From: Filimonas effusa
GTDB lineage: Bacteria > Bacteroidota > Bacteroidia > Chitinophagales > Chitinophagaceae
Assembly: GCF_004118675.1 (NCBI RefSeq)
Contig: NZ_SDHZ01000002.1
Location: 1,054,001 to 1,118,000 of the forward strand
Direction of reading: 5' to 3'
Length of the DNA: 64,000 nucleotides
This document shows positions 1 to 9,133 of this stretch, piece by piece. The position numbers were made by a program, and so were the translations under genes. How positions within the stretch are numbered: the first letter of the stretch is position 1; each line of letters opens with the position of its first letter. The notes under the pieces are model-generated. The model ran no database searches and was not told where the DNA came from. It saw only the letters and a list, made by a program, of their open reading frames with translations.

Positions 1-269
1 TGCGTCATGAGCACTTTTGTAATCTGAGCGGGTTCGATACCATTTTCACGCAGGTTCCTGATGAGCTGCAATTCTCCTTCTACGGAAAAGCCAAGGCCGG
101 CATCGAGGAGCAATATATCTTTTTCAGTGATCACGACAAAGGGCTGTACTTCTACCAGCAGGCTTCCTGCCGCCCTATTCTGGATATCATCGGTATCCAT
201 GTTAAAGGGAACCAGTACTTTGGTTTTGTCTACTGTAAACGAACCTTCGGACAAGGGAATAACTTTCAT
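1..269 (-). CDS. MBL-fold metallo-hydrolase, N-terminal part (cut by window edge)
   Basis: Reading leftward from the ATG at 269, 89 codons are visible before the window ends. The product begins MKVIPLSEGSFTVDKTKVLV and continues with DTDDIQNRA and ITEKDILLLDAGLGF, the pattern of the first beta strands of a metallo-beta-lactamase fold enzyme. The last complete codons read KVLMT and the next codon starts CA, exactly where the first histidine of the HxHxDH zinc motif is expected, so the active site lies outside the window. There is no signal peptide, which suggests a cytoplasmic enzyme. It lies 32 bases downstream of rodA on the same strand and may be co-transcribed. Substrate cannot be inferred. 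The frame is certain, the family likely. Confidence 0.75.
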   Translation of the reverse strand, partial: MKVIPLSEGSFTVDKTKVLVPFNMDTDDIQNRAAGSLLVEVQPFVVITEKDILLLDAGLGFSVEGELQLIRNLRENGIEPAQITKVLMT

Positions 270-301
270 AAACACAAAATTCAAAAGTCAAAAAATCCAG
301 A

Positions 302-1642
302 TCATCTCAACACCATATGCCTGTCTGCATCGAGCCGCACCATAATGAATATCAGGATCGTGAAAGTCAGGAGCGATGAACCGCCATAACTGATCAGGGG
401 TAACGGGATACCTATGATAGGGAATAAACCTATGGTCATACAAACATTGATAGCGATATGAAAAAACAGGATACTGGCTACGCTATAGGCATATACCCTG
501 CTGAAAGTGCTTCGTTGGCGTTCTGCTATCCGTACGATCCGGAAGAGCAGCAGCATATAAATTCCGAGAAAGAGAAAGCAACCTGTAAAGCCAAAGGCTT
601 CGCCCAGCGAGGTAAAGATAAAGTCGGTATGCTGTTCCGGCACATATTTACCCCTTGTTTGTGTTCCTTTCAGGAAGCCGCGGCCTACCATTCCGCCTGA
701 GCCAATGGCTATTTTACTTTGCCGTACGTTGTAATCGTCCGGTTTTTTTACGGGTTTATCGGCAGCAGATGCTTCGTTGGCGCTTTTGTTCTGGCTACAG
801 TCGTATTCTTTACCCACCATGCTGTAGATACGGGTGCTCTGGTAGCAGTGGAATACATTATTGAAGATGTAAGGGACTGCAAAACGTTGTACGCCAACGC
901 AGACGCCCCAGATCAGTACTATTGCGATCAACAGGCCGTTATTTCTTTTTACCTGCCTGCGCATGATATAGATGGTAATAGCTGCAATACCTGTAAGGAT
1001 GATGGCCAGCAGGTTGGGTTCCATGATAAGTGTTGCCACAACCAGCACCCCGAAGGAGGCGCCAACTATAAGAATCCAGGAAGGCAGCCCTTCACGGAAC
1101 ATAACGATAAAGAAGGATGCATACACCAACGCCAGGCCTGTTTCGTTCTGCAGGATGGATAAGGCGGCAGGCGCCAATGCAATGACAGCTGCTATGAGCT
1201 GTGAGGTAGGTTTGGAGAAGTCAGTTTCCTGTCGCGATATATATTTTGATAATGCTAGCGCCGCAAAGATCTTACAAAGTTCTGCGGGCTGCAGGTTAAA
1301 GCCACCTCCCAGCGGGATCCAGCTTTTGGAACCGTTAATGTTTTTACCCAATACAAACGTAGCCAGCATCAGCAGTATACCGAAGGCATACATCAGATTG
1401 GCGAAAGCCGTATACAGTTTGCTATCGCTTAACAGCACAAACACAACCATCAATGCGCAGATGCCGGCAAACAGCAGTTGTTTACTGTAGTTGGTTTTGC
1501 CAGATAAAAAGCCGGCTAATACGTTGGTATCCTGGCGATACTCTACCATGAAGATGCAGAGGATACCTATTGCCACCAATACAGCATATAATAATACCAC
1601 CAGCCAGTCTACGCCTTTTGATATAGAATTGTCCTGAGTCAT
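302..1642 (-). CDS. rodA: RodA, SEDS-family peptidoglycan glycosyltransferase
   Basis: Polytopic membrane protein of 446 residues with about ten hydrophobic helices, the polymerase that elongates lateral-wall glycan strands in complex with PBP2. SEDS signatures are visible: NGSKSWIPLG followed by LQPAE at about residues 103-121, QSKIAIGSGG at about 308-317 and PEQHTDFIF at 335-343. The ATG at 1642 lies three bases after the mrdA stop, so the two partner enzymes are translationally linked. The large extracytoplasmic loop carries an extra segment at about 281-303, rich in Ala, Lys, Asn and Asp, after cysteines 266 and 282. FtsW is the alternative SEDS assignment, but adjacency to mrdA and mreBCD argues for RodA. 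Confidence 0.95.
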   Translation of the reverse strand: MTQDNSISKGVDWLVVLLYAVLVAIGILCIFMVEYRQDTNVLAGFLSGKTNYSKQLLFAGICALMVVFVLLSDSKLYTAFANLMYAFGILLMLATFVLGKNINGSKSWIPLGGGFNLQPAELCKIFAALALSKYISRQETDFSKPTSQLIAAVIALAPAALSILQNETGLALVYASFFIVMFREGLPSWILIVGASFGVLVVATLIMEPNLLAIILTGIAAITIYIMRRQVKRNNGLLIAIVLIWGVCVGVQRFAVPYIFNNVFHCYQSTRIYSMVGKEYDCSQNKSANEASAADKPVKKPDDYNVRQSKIAIGSGGMVGRGFLKGTQTRGKYVPEQHTDFIFTSLGEAFGFTGCFLFLGIYMLLLFRIVRIAERQRSTFSRVYAYSVASILFFHIAINVCMTIGLFPIIGIPLPLISYGGSSLLTFTILIFIMVRLDADRHMVLR

Positions 1643-1645
1643 TGG

Positions 1646-3769
1646 TTATACGCGTTGATAGGTTGGTTTAGGTTTATTACGTTGTTCGTCGGGCAATACT
1701 GCTGCCGGTGTTCGCCTGATCCGTTTGTTCCCGGTGTCTTTGCCGGCCGGTTGCTGGGGAGCGTCGATGCGGTATTGTCTGATATTGCTGTTGCTGGAAT
1801 CTACTTCGGTTTGTTCTTCTATTACCAGCGTATCGTTCATTGCCTTCTGGGCTTTTACCTGGGCAATACTGTCTTTAATTCTTGCCATGCGGGACAGGCT
1901 ATCCATTGCCCTGCGCATACGTTCGGGAATGAGGTTCATTTTGGCGATGTTTTCCGCTTTGTCTTTCCGTTCTTTTCCTGCGATAGAATCTTTCAGGTAT
2001 TTTTCGATCATCAGGCTGGCGATAGGCGCTGCCGAAGAGGCGCCGAAGCCGGCGTTTTCGCACAGTACGGCGATTGCAATACGTGGATTATCGCGCGGGG
2101 CAAAAGCGCCAAAGAATGCGTGGTCTTTTTGTTTCACGCCGCTCAGATAGTTTTCCACGGTACCTGTTTTACCGCATACTGTTACGCCAGGCACCTGGGC
2201 GTAAAAGCCGGTACCATATTCCATTACGCCCTGCATACCGTTGTGCACCGCTTCAAAGACCGTATCGGGGATATGGTTACCGTAGTGTTTTACTTTATAC
2301 TCGCGCAGCAGATCGAACTTATCACCGCCTTCGATGCTATCGATGAGGTGTGGAGTGTAGTACCATCCTTTGTTGGCGATGAATGCCATTACATTCGCCA
2401 GCTGGGTGATGGTGGTTTGCACCTCGCCCTGGCCTATAGAGTTTGAAATGATATTACAGGATACCCATTTAGGGCCGAAGATCTTTTTATAATAGTTGGA
2501 GGTAGGGATATTACCACCCGATTCGTAAGGGATATCGATGCCCAGCTTATTACCCAGGCCAAAGGAGTAGGCGTATTTATTAAACACCTTTAAAGCGCTA
2601 TCTGCACTTCCGTACCTGGGCTGATCTATTATGCGTTTGAATACGGTGGCGAAATAGGTGTTATCGCTATGTGCAATGGCGCTGGTAAGATTGAAGGTGC
2701 CACGGTCGAGACATTTCGGGCGCCCGGTTCCACAGCCATAAAATGCGCCGCTACAGGAAATAGAAAACTTTTCATCTATAACGCCTTCGGTAAGACCGAT
2801 GATACCCACTACCGTTTTAAAGGTAGAACCCGGAGAGTAACGGAGTGTTACTGCGCGGTTGATGAGCGGCAGCCTGGGATCGCGGAATAACTGGGAGAAG
2901 TGTTTGCGCCGCTGGTTGCCTGTTAAAAGATTGGGATCGTAGGTGGGGCTGCTAACCATACAAAGGATACCACCTGTCCGGGGGTCGATAGCTACGATAC
3001 TGCCCACCTTGTTTCCCATGAGTTTTTCGCCCAGCTGCTGCAGCTCTACGTCGAGGCTCGAGTGCAGGCTTTTACCGGCGATAGCTGTAGTATCGTAAGC
3101 GCCGTTTTCGTAAGAACCCTGGATACGGCTGCGGTTATCGCGGATGAGGTATTTGATACCACGTGTACCCATGAGCACTTTTTCGTAAGAACGTTCCAGG
3201 CCTGTCATACCGGCGTAGTCGCCCATTTCATATCCTTCGTCTTTATGCCTGCGTAAAAAGCCTGTATCTACCTCACCCAGGTAACCCAGGATATTGGCTG
3301 CGGCGGCAAAGGGATAATCACGTACGGGACGGTCGGACAGGATAAAACCCGGGAACTTGTACATGTTTTCGTTCAGCCGCGCATAGAGTTCGGGTGTTAA
3401 CAGCGGTTCGAATACGCTAGGCTTGTAGGAAGTATTTTTGATGATGGCGGTAACGATACGTTTTTTAAATTCTGCCGTATCGATACCCAGGATCTTGCAA
3501 AGGGTAAAAGTATCGGTACCACGGATCTCGCCAGGCGTTACCACGAGGTCGTACATGATGGTATTTTCAAGTACTGCCCTGTGTTTCCGGTCGTAGATAA
3601 TGCCCCTGTCGGGGTAGATCACTTTTCTGAACCGTGCATTACTTTCGGCCTGCATACGGTACGAGGAAGAAAAGATCTGCAAATGCAGCAACTGCCCTAT
3701 GATAACAAGGAACACAACGACAAAGATGATCTGCACTATTCTGCTACGCGACTGGTTGTAAACCGGCAT
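1646..3769 (-). CDS. mrdA: Penicillin-binding protein 2 (elongasome transpeptidase)
   Basis: Class B penicillin-binding protein of 707 residues that cross-links peptidoglycan during cell elongation. One N-terminal membrane anchor lies at residues 10-30, followed by the dimerisation domain (about 45-215, with RGIIYDR at 55-61) and the transpeptidase domain. The catalytic triad of motifs is intact: STFK at 315-318 (nucleophile Ser315), SDN at 368-370 and KTG at 534-536. The roughly 110 residues after the transpeptidase domain form a charged, low-complexity tail rich in Lys, Arg and Gln, as in many Bacteroidota PBP2 proteins. It is followed by rodA after three bases. An exact -7 box upstream (3809-3816) suggests mrdA-rodA can be transcribed separately from mreBCD. 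Confidence 0.95.
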   Translation of the reverse strand: MPVYNQSRSRIVQIIFVVVFLVIIGQLLHLQIFSSSYRMQAESNARFRKVIYPDRGIIYDRKHRAVLENTIMYDLVVTPGEIRGTDTFTLCKILGIDTAEFKKRIVTAIIKNTSYKPSVFEPLLTPELYARLNENMYKFPGFILSDRPVRDYPFAAAANILGYLGEVDTGFLRRHKDEGYEMGDYAGMTGLERSYEKVLMGTRGIKYLIRDNRSRIQGSYENGAYDTTAIAGKSLHSSLDVELQQLGEKLMGNKVGSIVAIDPRTGGILCMVSSPTYDPNLLTGNQRRKHFSQLFRDPRLPLINRAVTLRYSPGSTFKTVVGIIGLTEGVIDEKFSISCSGAFYGCGTGRPKCLDRGTFNLTSAIAHSDNTYFATVFKRIIDQPRYGSADSALKVFNKYAYSFGLGNKLGIDIPYESGGNIPTSNYYKKIFGPKWVSCNIISNSIGQGEVQTTITQLANVMAFIANKGWYYTPHLIDSIEGGDKFDLLREYKVKHYGNHIPDTVFEAVHNGMQGVMEYGTGFYAQVPGVTVCGKTGTVENYLSGVKQKDHAFFGAFAPRDNPRIAIAVLCENAGFGASSAAPIASLMIEKYLKDSIAGKERKDKAENIAKMNLIPERMRRAMDSLSRMARIKDSIAQVKAQKAMNDTLVIEEQTEVDSSNSNIRQYRIDAPQQPAGKDTGNKRIRRTPAAVLPDEQRNKPKPTYQRV

Positions 3770-3808
3770 TGTTGTATCGGATAAAGAGATGGGTGATTAA
3801 TAATGACA

Positions 3809-3816
3809 CAAAAATA
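3809..3816 (-). promoter_or_regulatory. Putative -7 promoter box for mrdA-rodA
   Basis: Read on the minus strand this is TATTTTTG, an exact match to the Bacteroidota -7 consensus TAnnTTTG. Exactly 20 bases upstream stands TTA instead of the usual TTG. The implied start is about 36 bases before the mrdA ATG. It lies between mreD and mrdA. Confidence 0.4.
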
Positions 3817-3835
3817 TTCAAATATTGTGCAGTAA

Positions 3836-4369
3836 TTAAGCAGCATTTGTTTTAAAACGGGCTTTGCGATAAAACAACATCTCGGCGATAAAGATCAGCA
3901 GCAGGCTTACCGCTGTTGTTGCCGCCACCTTACCCATAAAAAACAGGAAATCACCAAACTGCAGCCATTCTATCAGTACGAGGTAGGTATGGTGTACAAA
4001 GGTGAGTAATACGATATATACGCTATAGGGAGCAAAGCCCAGGCTTTTGATACCGGGTTCGCCATAGCTGATCTCTGTTTTTTCCTGTGGCAATAATACG
4101 TTGAGTAAAAAAGGCCGCAGGTAAGCGATAAGTACACAGGGGGCAGCATGCAAGCCGGGAGTGCCGGAGAAGTAGTCCATACAAAGCCCAAATACAAATG
4201 CCACGAGCATTAAAGCGAGCCTTGGCATATTAAACGGCAGCCAAAGGATGAAGAGGAAGTACACATAAGGCTTTACGAACTGATGCAAAGGCGGCACTTT
4301 ATCCAGCACATATGCCTGGACAAGAATAAACAGGATGAACCTGAAAATATTTTTTACCAGTGTACTCAT
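3836..4369 (-). CDS. mreD: Rod shape-determining protein MreD
   Basis: Hydrophobic protein of 177 residues with about five predicted membrane helices and no soluble domain, as expected for MreD, an inner-membrane component of the Rod complex. Sequence is poorly conserved in this family, so the call rests on size, topology and position. It is immediately downstream of mreC, which it overlaps by four bases (ATGA type, 4366-4369), and upstream of mrdA and rodA, the standard order. The segment GLCMDYFSGTPGLHA in the middle resembles the glycine-rich turn seen in Bacteroidota MreD proteins. Confidence 0.9.
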   Translation of the reverse strand: MSTLVKNIFRFILFILVQAYVLDKVPPLHQFVKPYVYFLFILWLPFNMPRLALMLVAFVFGLCMDYFSGTPGLHAAPCVLIAYLRPFLLNVLLPQEKTEISYGEPGIKSLGFAPYSVYIVLLTFVHHTYLVLIEWLQFGDFLFFMGKVAATTAVSLLLIFIAEMLFYRKARFKTNAA

Positions 4370-5217
4370 TGATTCTTAGGTGTTTGTGCCTCCAATGCCT
4401 TTTGTTCCTTCCAGGTTTCGTTTTCTACAAGGTAAGCAAACTGCAGGGTAAAGAAATTGGTAGCTGTTTGCACTTTCATTGTATAAAAATTGCTGGATTG
4501 TTCGCTTTCGATCTTGCTAACGGTTCCGACCATCAAGCCGGGCGGGAAGTTTCCTGACAGGTTGCTGGTTAATACCGTATCGCCTTGTTTCACCTGGGCG
4601 CTCTTGGGGATATTTCTGAGGATAAGGTGGCGCGGATCTCCGCCATCCCATTCCACGATACCGGAGTAAGAGCCTTTCTTGAGCATGGCGCTTACTTTGC
4701 TGTTTCTGTTGAGGAGGCTCATGACGCGTGCATAGTTACTGCTCACCAGGATCACCTTACCAACGATACCATCGGGCCCTACCACTGCCATATCTTTGGT
4801 TACACCCTGGCTGGCGCCGCGGTTGAGGGTAAGGTAATTGGTTTCGGATGACAGGGAGTTACTCACCACCTTGGCGGGCAGCCAGCTGAACTGCCTTACC
4901 CGGCCCAGCGTATCTTTATAAGTAGTATCGATCTGGAGGACCTTGTTATTGCCGGGGCCATCGAAGTTTGAAAGCAGGCTATTGCGCAGGCGGGCGTTTT
5001 CTTCGGCCAGCTGCCTGTTGGTTTCCTTCAGGTGAAAGAAGTATTCTATATTATTATACTGCTTATCGGCCCTGCCGCTGAGTTCGTTGGCTGCATTGGC
5101 AAAGACGGCTTCGTATGTTTTATTGTAGTTTACCAGAATGGCAATACATACTCCCTGCAGCACAAAGAATACCACCAACGTAAAAAAGCGCCTGATGAAA
5201 AGAATAATATTACGCAT
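4366..5217 (-). CDS. mreC: Rod shape-determining protein MreC
   Basis: Protein of 283 residues with one N-terminal membrane helix (about 8-30), then a coiled-coil stretch around 60-82 (LKETNRQLAEENARLRNSL) and the beta-rich periplasmic MreC domain (about 110-265; conserved pieces GASQGVTKDMAVVGPDGIVGKV and SGNFPPGLMVG). MreC links cytoplasmic MreB filaments to PBP2 in the periplasm. The ATG at 5217 follows mreB by 28 bases and the stop overlaps the mreD start. The tail is charged and Gln-rich. The family assignment is clear from domain layout and neighbours. Confidence 0.95.
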   Translation of the reverse strand: MRNIILFIRRFFTLVVFFVLQGVCIAILVNYNKTYEAVFANAANELSGRADKQYNNIEYFFHLKETNRQLAEENARLRNSLLSNFDGPGNNKVLQIDTTYKDTLGRVRQFSWLPAKVVSNSLSSETNYLTLNRGASQGVTKDMAVVGPDGIVGKVILVSSNYARVMSLLNRNSKVSAMLKKGSYSGIVEWDGGDPRHLILRNIPKSAQVKQGDTVLTSNLSGNFPPGLMVGTVSKIESEQSSNFYTMKVQTATNFFTLQFAYLVENETWKEQKALEAQTPKNQ

Positions 5218-5245
5218 TCGGGTAAAACCAGGAATTGCCTGGTAA

Positions 5246-6271
5246 TTATCTCATGATAAAAGGAAACCGCTGATAATTTTTAAGAGCAATACCGGTACCG
5301 CGCACAACGCTTTTCAACGGATCGTCGGCAATATGCACCGGCAGTTTTATTTTCTGGCTCAGTCTTTTATCGAGGCCGCGCAACAGGGCGCCACCACCGG
5401 TAAGGTATAAACCGCGACGGTAGATATCGGCTGCCAGCTCGGGCGGCGTGGTTTCAAGTGCTTTCAGAATAGCTTCTTCTATTTTGAAAATACTTTTATC
5501 CAGCGCTTCTGCCACTTCCTGGTAGCTTACCATGATTTGTTTGGGGATACCTGTTACCAGGTCACGTCCGTTTACAGGCAGGTCGTCGGGAGCATTTTCC
5601 AGGTCCTTCATTGCGGCGCCTATCTGTATTTTGATCTGTTCGGCCGTTCTTTCACCGATGAGCAGGCTATGGTAGCGGCGTAAAGCCTCCATGATATCTG
5701 AAGTAAATTCGTCGCCGGCGATACGGATACTCTGGTCACATACGATACCTGCCAGGGCGATAACGGTAATACCTGTTGTACCACCTCCGATATCGATGAT
5801 CATGTTACCTACGGGTTCTTCTACGTCGATGCCAATACCCAGGGCTGCGGCCATGGGTTCGTGGATGAGGTAAACCTCTTTTGCTCCGGCCTGTTCGGCA
5901 CTGTCGCGCACGGCTCTTTTTTCTACTTCGGTAATGCTTGAGGGAATGCAAATCATCATACGCCAGCTAGGGGGGAACAATGGTTTTTTGGGGTAGATCA
6001 TTTTGATCATTTCCCGGATCATTAATTCCGCAGCATTAAAGTCGGCGATCACACCATCTTTCAGGGGGCGAACGGTACGAATGCTTTCATGGGTTTTCTC
6101 GTGCATCATCAGCGCTTTTTTACCCACCGCAAGCACTTCTTTCGGGTTGTTGCGGTTTAAGGCAACAATAGAAGGCTCGTTCACTACAATCTCTTCATTA
6201 TGTATGATCAGGGTATTGGCGGTACCCAAGTCCATCGCTATTTCCTGTGTAAAAAAGTTAAACATTCCCAT
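5246..6271 (-). CDS. mreB: Actin-like cell-shape protein MreB
   Basis: Bacterial actin homologue of 341 residues, full length for the family, forming membrane-associated filaments that guide lateral wall synthesis. The ATPase motifs are intact: phosphate-1 loop MDLGTANT at 13-20, phosphate-2 DIGGGTTGITV at 160-170, and a late YLTGGGALLRGLD adenosine motif. The N-terminus MGMFNFF gives the short amphipathic membrane-binding segment. It is the first of five shape genes (mreB, mreC, mreD, mrdA, rodA). The 67-base gap to the upstream TPR gene contains CAAATTTG, one base from the -7 consensus, so an internal promoter is possible. Confidence 0.97.
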   Translation of the reverse strand: MGMFNFFTQEIAMDLGTANTLIIHNEEIVVNEPSIVALNRNNPKEVLAVGKKALMMHEKTHESIRTVRPLKDGVIADFNAAELMIREMIKMIYPKKPLFPPSWRMMICIPSSITEVEKRAVRDSAEQAGAKEVYLIHEPMAAALGIGIDVEEPVGNMIIDIGGGTTGITVIALAGIVCDQSIRIAGDEFTSDIMEALRRYHSLLIGERTAEQIKIQIGAAMKDLENAPDDLPVNGRDLVTGIPKQIMVSYQEVAEALDKSIFKIEEAILKALETTPPELAADIYRRGLYLTGGGALLRGLDKRLSQKIKLPVHIADDPLKSVVRGTGIALKNYQRFPFIMR

Positions 6272-6338
6272 GTCTCAAAGAATTCCGTATGTGATTAATG
6301 TTTGCAAATTTGATTGAAATAAACGAACAGAGAAAATA

Positions 6339-7622
6339 TTATTCCAATTTAGCTTTTTCTTCTGTTTTTTTCTCGAGCTCCTGGAACCACTTACGCGTTT
6401 CTTCGGTGAAAAACGGCAGTGTTGTTTCGGGGTACTTGTGTTGTACCGATTGCGCCAAATCCTTTGCTATAGCGATTTTCCCTTCTTTCATCGCCAGGTT
6501 TACAGCTGTAGCGTAGGTGAAACGATAATTATTCAGCACCTGAATATTATCCCGGTTATTTAAATAGGTTTTGGGATAAGAGGGAATGTATTTAAGCTTT
6601 CGAAGACGTTTTATCAATGTTGAAAGCTCTGTGGTCAGGCTGTCGGTAACAAGTTTATTGGTAAGTCCGTTACATTCGAGATAGTCGGTAAGGAAAAGGC
6701 TCATTACGGGGGGCACGTCGCCGGGGAAAAAGACATCTTTTTTAAAGGCGTTCTGCTGGAGCACATTCAGCAGGATACGGTCGGCGCGCAGCATATACTT
6801 TTTACCATAGGTAGGCCATAGTTTCCAGGATATGCCTGTATCGGAATGGGCGGGATTTTTATCCTGTATGTTCACCACTTTCACATCCCAGCGTACGATA
6901 TCGAGTTTTTCGAGATCGGCCGGTGCGATGGAAACGGGCAAACGGTTCTTTTTCACCAGCCATCCGGGATACCAGCGGGCATTCAGGAGGTTGAGGTCGA
7001 CACAGTTCACGTCGGTCCGGTATTTTTCTATCGTTTGCAGGTAATTAAGATAGTGGAGGTACATGTCGCCGTTGGTGAACAGAAAGGCGTCGCGGGAGCA
7101 TTCTTCGAGCACCTGGCGGAAATACTGCAGTACGGTACTATTGATGCCGCCACGCTCACTGGCTTGTTTCAATGCCCAGTACGAAGAATCGGGTTTATTG
7201 TCGTAGGCATAGCGGATAGCCTGGGAGCCCCACACTGTCAGGATCTTGGTATGCGGGTCGAGCGTCAGCAGCTCGCCGGTGTAGACGTCGTTGCTGATGG
7301 CAATGGCCTTTTCGAAGGCCTCGCTGGACTTGATTGTCAGCTTCAGCTGCTGACGGATCATGGCATCGCCATCGGCCGAGTTCAGCCGATCGAGCGCATA
7401 ACCATAGAAATACCAGGCTTCGGCGGATTTATCGTTTTTGGCGAGGGCCGATTCCAGCAATCGTATCGCTCTGTTATAGTCAGGCTGTTCGTCGACGCCA
7501 TTGAGCTTCATTTCTTCTTTGGCTTTTTCCAGGTCGCGCTTAAATTCACTATCCTGGGCTATTACCAAAGAGCAAGTCAGCAGGCAAAAAATCCATGTCA
7601 GATGTATTCGGGGGCGATTCAT
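6339..7622 (-). CDS. Secreted TPR-repeat protein of unknown function
   Basis: Protein of 427 residues with a Sec signal peptide (hydrophobic IFCLLTCSLVIA, cleavage near Ala-Gln 22-23). Residues 40-110 form tetratricopeptide-like helices (DYNRAIRLLESALAKNDKSAEAWYFYGYAL), indicating a periplasmic or outer-membrane scaffolding role. The middle contains a tryptophan- and tyrosine-rich region (NARWYPGWLVKKNRLPVSI) like that of uncharacterised Bacteroidota TPR proteins. The C-terminus is a charged Lys/Glu tail. It starts 19 bases after the purD stop, so purD and this gene are probably co-transcribed and may read into mreB. Catalytic motifs were not seen. Its position beside the elongasome genes hints at an envelope role, but that is inference only. 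Confidence 0.8.
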   Translation of the reverse strand: MNRPRIHLTWIFCLLTCSLVIAQDSEFKRDLEKAKEEMKLNGVDEQPDYNRAIRLLESALAKNDKSAEAWYFYGYALDRLNSADGDAMIRQQLKLTIKSSEAFEKAIAISNDVYTGELLTLDPHTKILTVWGSQAIRYAYDNKPDSSYWALKQASERGGINSTVLQYFRQVLEECSRDAFLFTNGDMYLHYLNYLQTIEKYRTDVNCVDLNLLNARWYPGWLVKKNRLPVSIAPADLEKLDIVRWDVKVVNIQDKNPAHSDTGISWKLWPTYGKKYMLRADRILLNVLQQNAFKKDVFFPGDVPPVMSLFLTDYLECNGLTNKLVTDSLTTELSTLIKRLRKLKYIPSYPKTYLNNRDNIQVLNNYRFTYATAVNLAMKEGKIAIAKDLAQSVQHKYPETTLPFFTEETRKWFQELEKKTEEKAKLE

Positions 7623-7641
7623 TCGCTCAATTTAGCAAGAG

Positions 7642-8925
7642 TTACTCAAATTCAAAGCCAATATCTTTCCTATAGTAAATACCTTCAAAATCAATGCCTT
7701 CGAGTGCCTTACGGGAGGCAGCGACGGCTTCGCTCATGGTTGCGCCATAAGAACTTACTGCCAGCACGCGGCCGCCGTTCGTAACTACGCCTTTCTCCGT
7801 TTCTGTGGTGCCGGCATGGAAGACGATAGTTTGTTCCGGATCGGTACCGTTGGCGTTAATTGTAATTTTCTTTCCTTTTTCATAATCGCCGGGATAACCG
7901 CCGCTTACTGCCATTACGGTAGCGCAGTAACGGCTATCGGTAGTTATCGCTACCTGATCGAGCCTGCCATCGCAGGTATCGAGCAGTAATGTTACCAGGT
8001 CGTTTTGCAGCAAAGGCATTACCACTTCGGTTTCGGGGTCGCCCATGCGGCAGTTGTATTCGATCACATATGGTGTACCTGCCACATTCATCAAGCCGAA
8101 GAATACGAAGCCTTTATAGGTGATAGCTTCCTGTTTAAAGCCATTGATGGTAGGCGCCACAATGGTTTGTTCTACCTTTTGCATAAAGGCGGCATCCATG
8201 AACGGAACGGGGCTTACGCATCCCATACCGCCGGTATTGAGGCCGGTGTCGCCCTCTCCTATGCGTTTATAATCTTTGGCGTGGCCGATTATTTTATACT
8301 GGCTGCCGTTGGTGATCGCAAATACGCTTACTTCAATTCCCTGCAGGAATTCTTCTACCACCACTTTTGCAGAGGCGTCGCCGAACTGTTTGTTGACGAT
8401 CATTTCCTCAAAAGCTTCCAGGGCTTCTGCATGGGTTTGACTGATGACCACCCCTTTGCCTGCGGCCAACCCGTCGGCTTTTAAAACAATGGGTAAGCTG
8501 TGCTGCCGCAGGTATTTTTTTCCTTCTTCAAAATTATCGGCAGTGAATTCGGCATAGGCTGCTGTGGGAATGTTGTGACGCTGCATGAATTTTTTAGAGA
8601 AGGCTTTGCTGCCTTCGAGCTGCGCTCCTTCGGCCGAAGGGCCGAAGACCTTTATATGTTGTAAAGCAGGGTCATTTGTAAAATAGTCGTAGATACCTTT
8701 TACCAGCGGTTCTTCGGGACCAACAATCACCAGGCCGATCTCATTGCTGAGGCAGAACTGCTTTTGAGCAGCAAAATCGTTGACGCCGATCTTTACATTG
8801 ATGCCGCAGGAGGCTGTTCCGGCGTTACCGGGGGCTATATAAAGTTTATCGCAATTGGTGCTCTGACGTAATTTCCAGGCAAGTGCATGCTCTCTGCCAC
8901 CTGATCCTATCACTAAAATGTTCAT
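7642..8925 (-). CDS. purD: Phosphoribosylamine-glycine ligase (GAR synthetase)
   Basis: Cytoplasmic ATP-grasp enzyme of 427 residues catalysing the second step of de novo purine synthesis: phosphoribosylamine plus glycine plus ATP gives GAR. The start MNILVIGSGGREHALAWKL is the canonical N-terminal nucleotide-fold motif. The ATP-grasp region shows VLKADGLAAGKGVV (about 153-166), LNTGGMGCVSPVP and the metal/active-site segment YNCRMGDPETE. Length matches the family. The gene faces away from the POT transporter and leads a minus-strand run toward mreB. Confidence 0.97.
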   Translation of the reverse strand: MNILVIGSGGREHALAWKLRQSTNCDKLYIAPGNAGTASCGINVKIGVNDFAAQKQFCLSNEIGLVIVGPEEPLVKGIYDYFTNDPALQHIKVFGPSAEGAQLEGSKAFSKKFMQRHNIPTAAYAEFTADNFEEGKKYLRQHSLPIVLKADGLAAGKGVVISQTHAEALEAFEEMIVNKQFGDASAKVVVEEFLQGIEVSVFAITNGSQYKIIGHAKDYKRIGEGDTGLNTGGMGCVSPVPFMDAAFMQKVEQTIVAPTINGFKQEAITYKGFVFFGLMNVAGTPYVIEYNCRMGDPETEVVMPLLQNDLVTLLLDTCDGRLDQVAITTDSRYCATVMAVSGGYPGDYEKGKKITINANGTDPEQTIVFHAGTTETEKGVVTNGGRVLAVSSYGATMSEAVAASRKALEGIDFEGIYYRKDIGFEFE

Positions 8926-9133
8926 ATTATACTATTGACTATTATATATAAGCCTGGGCTAAGGCTGTTGGAATATGGTATCTATAATGGCGAAAGTATC
9001 AATTTTAGAGCGAAATGCAGGTAGAATGGCCGCTAACGTTCGACAGTTTTTGTGGCTGGTTTTGATTTTATCTGTATTTTGGGCCGCCCAAAAGGCAAAA
9101 TCCCCAATTAGTAAAAGAAAAAAGAAACGAGTA

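Noticed and set aside
1655-2446. 263-codon open frame on the plus strand
   Set aside because: Antisense to the mrdA transpeptidase domain, with Cys/Phe/His-rich product and no domain.
6846-7784. 312-codon open frame on the plus strand
   Set aside because: It lies entirely opposite the TPR gene and purD, whose frames have clear family motifs; the antisense product has no recognisable domain.
9060-9082. Promoter-like TTTTG and TATTTTG before the POT gene
   Set aside because: The box is one base short of TAnnTTTG and spacing to TTG is wrong.
8975-9133. Upstream extension of the POT transporter
   Set aside because: In frame but encodes a basic, atypical stretch; the family N-terminus begins at 9134.
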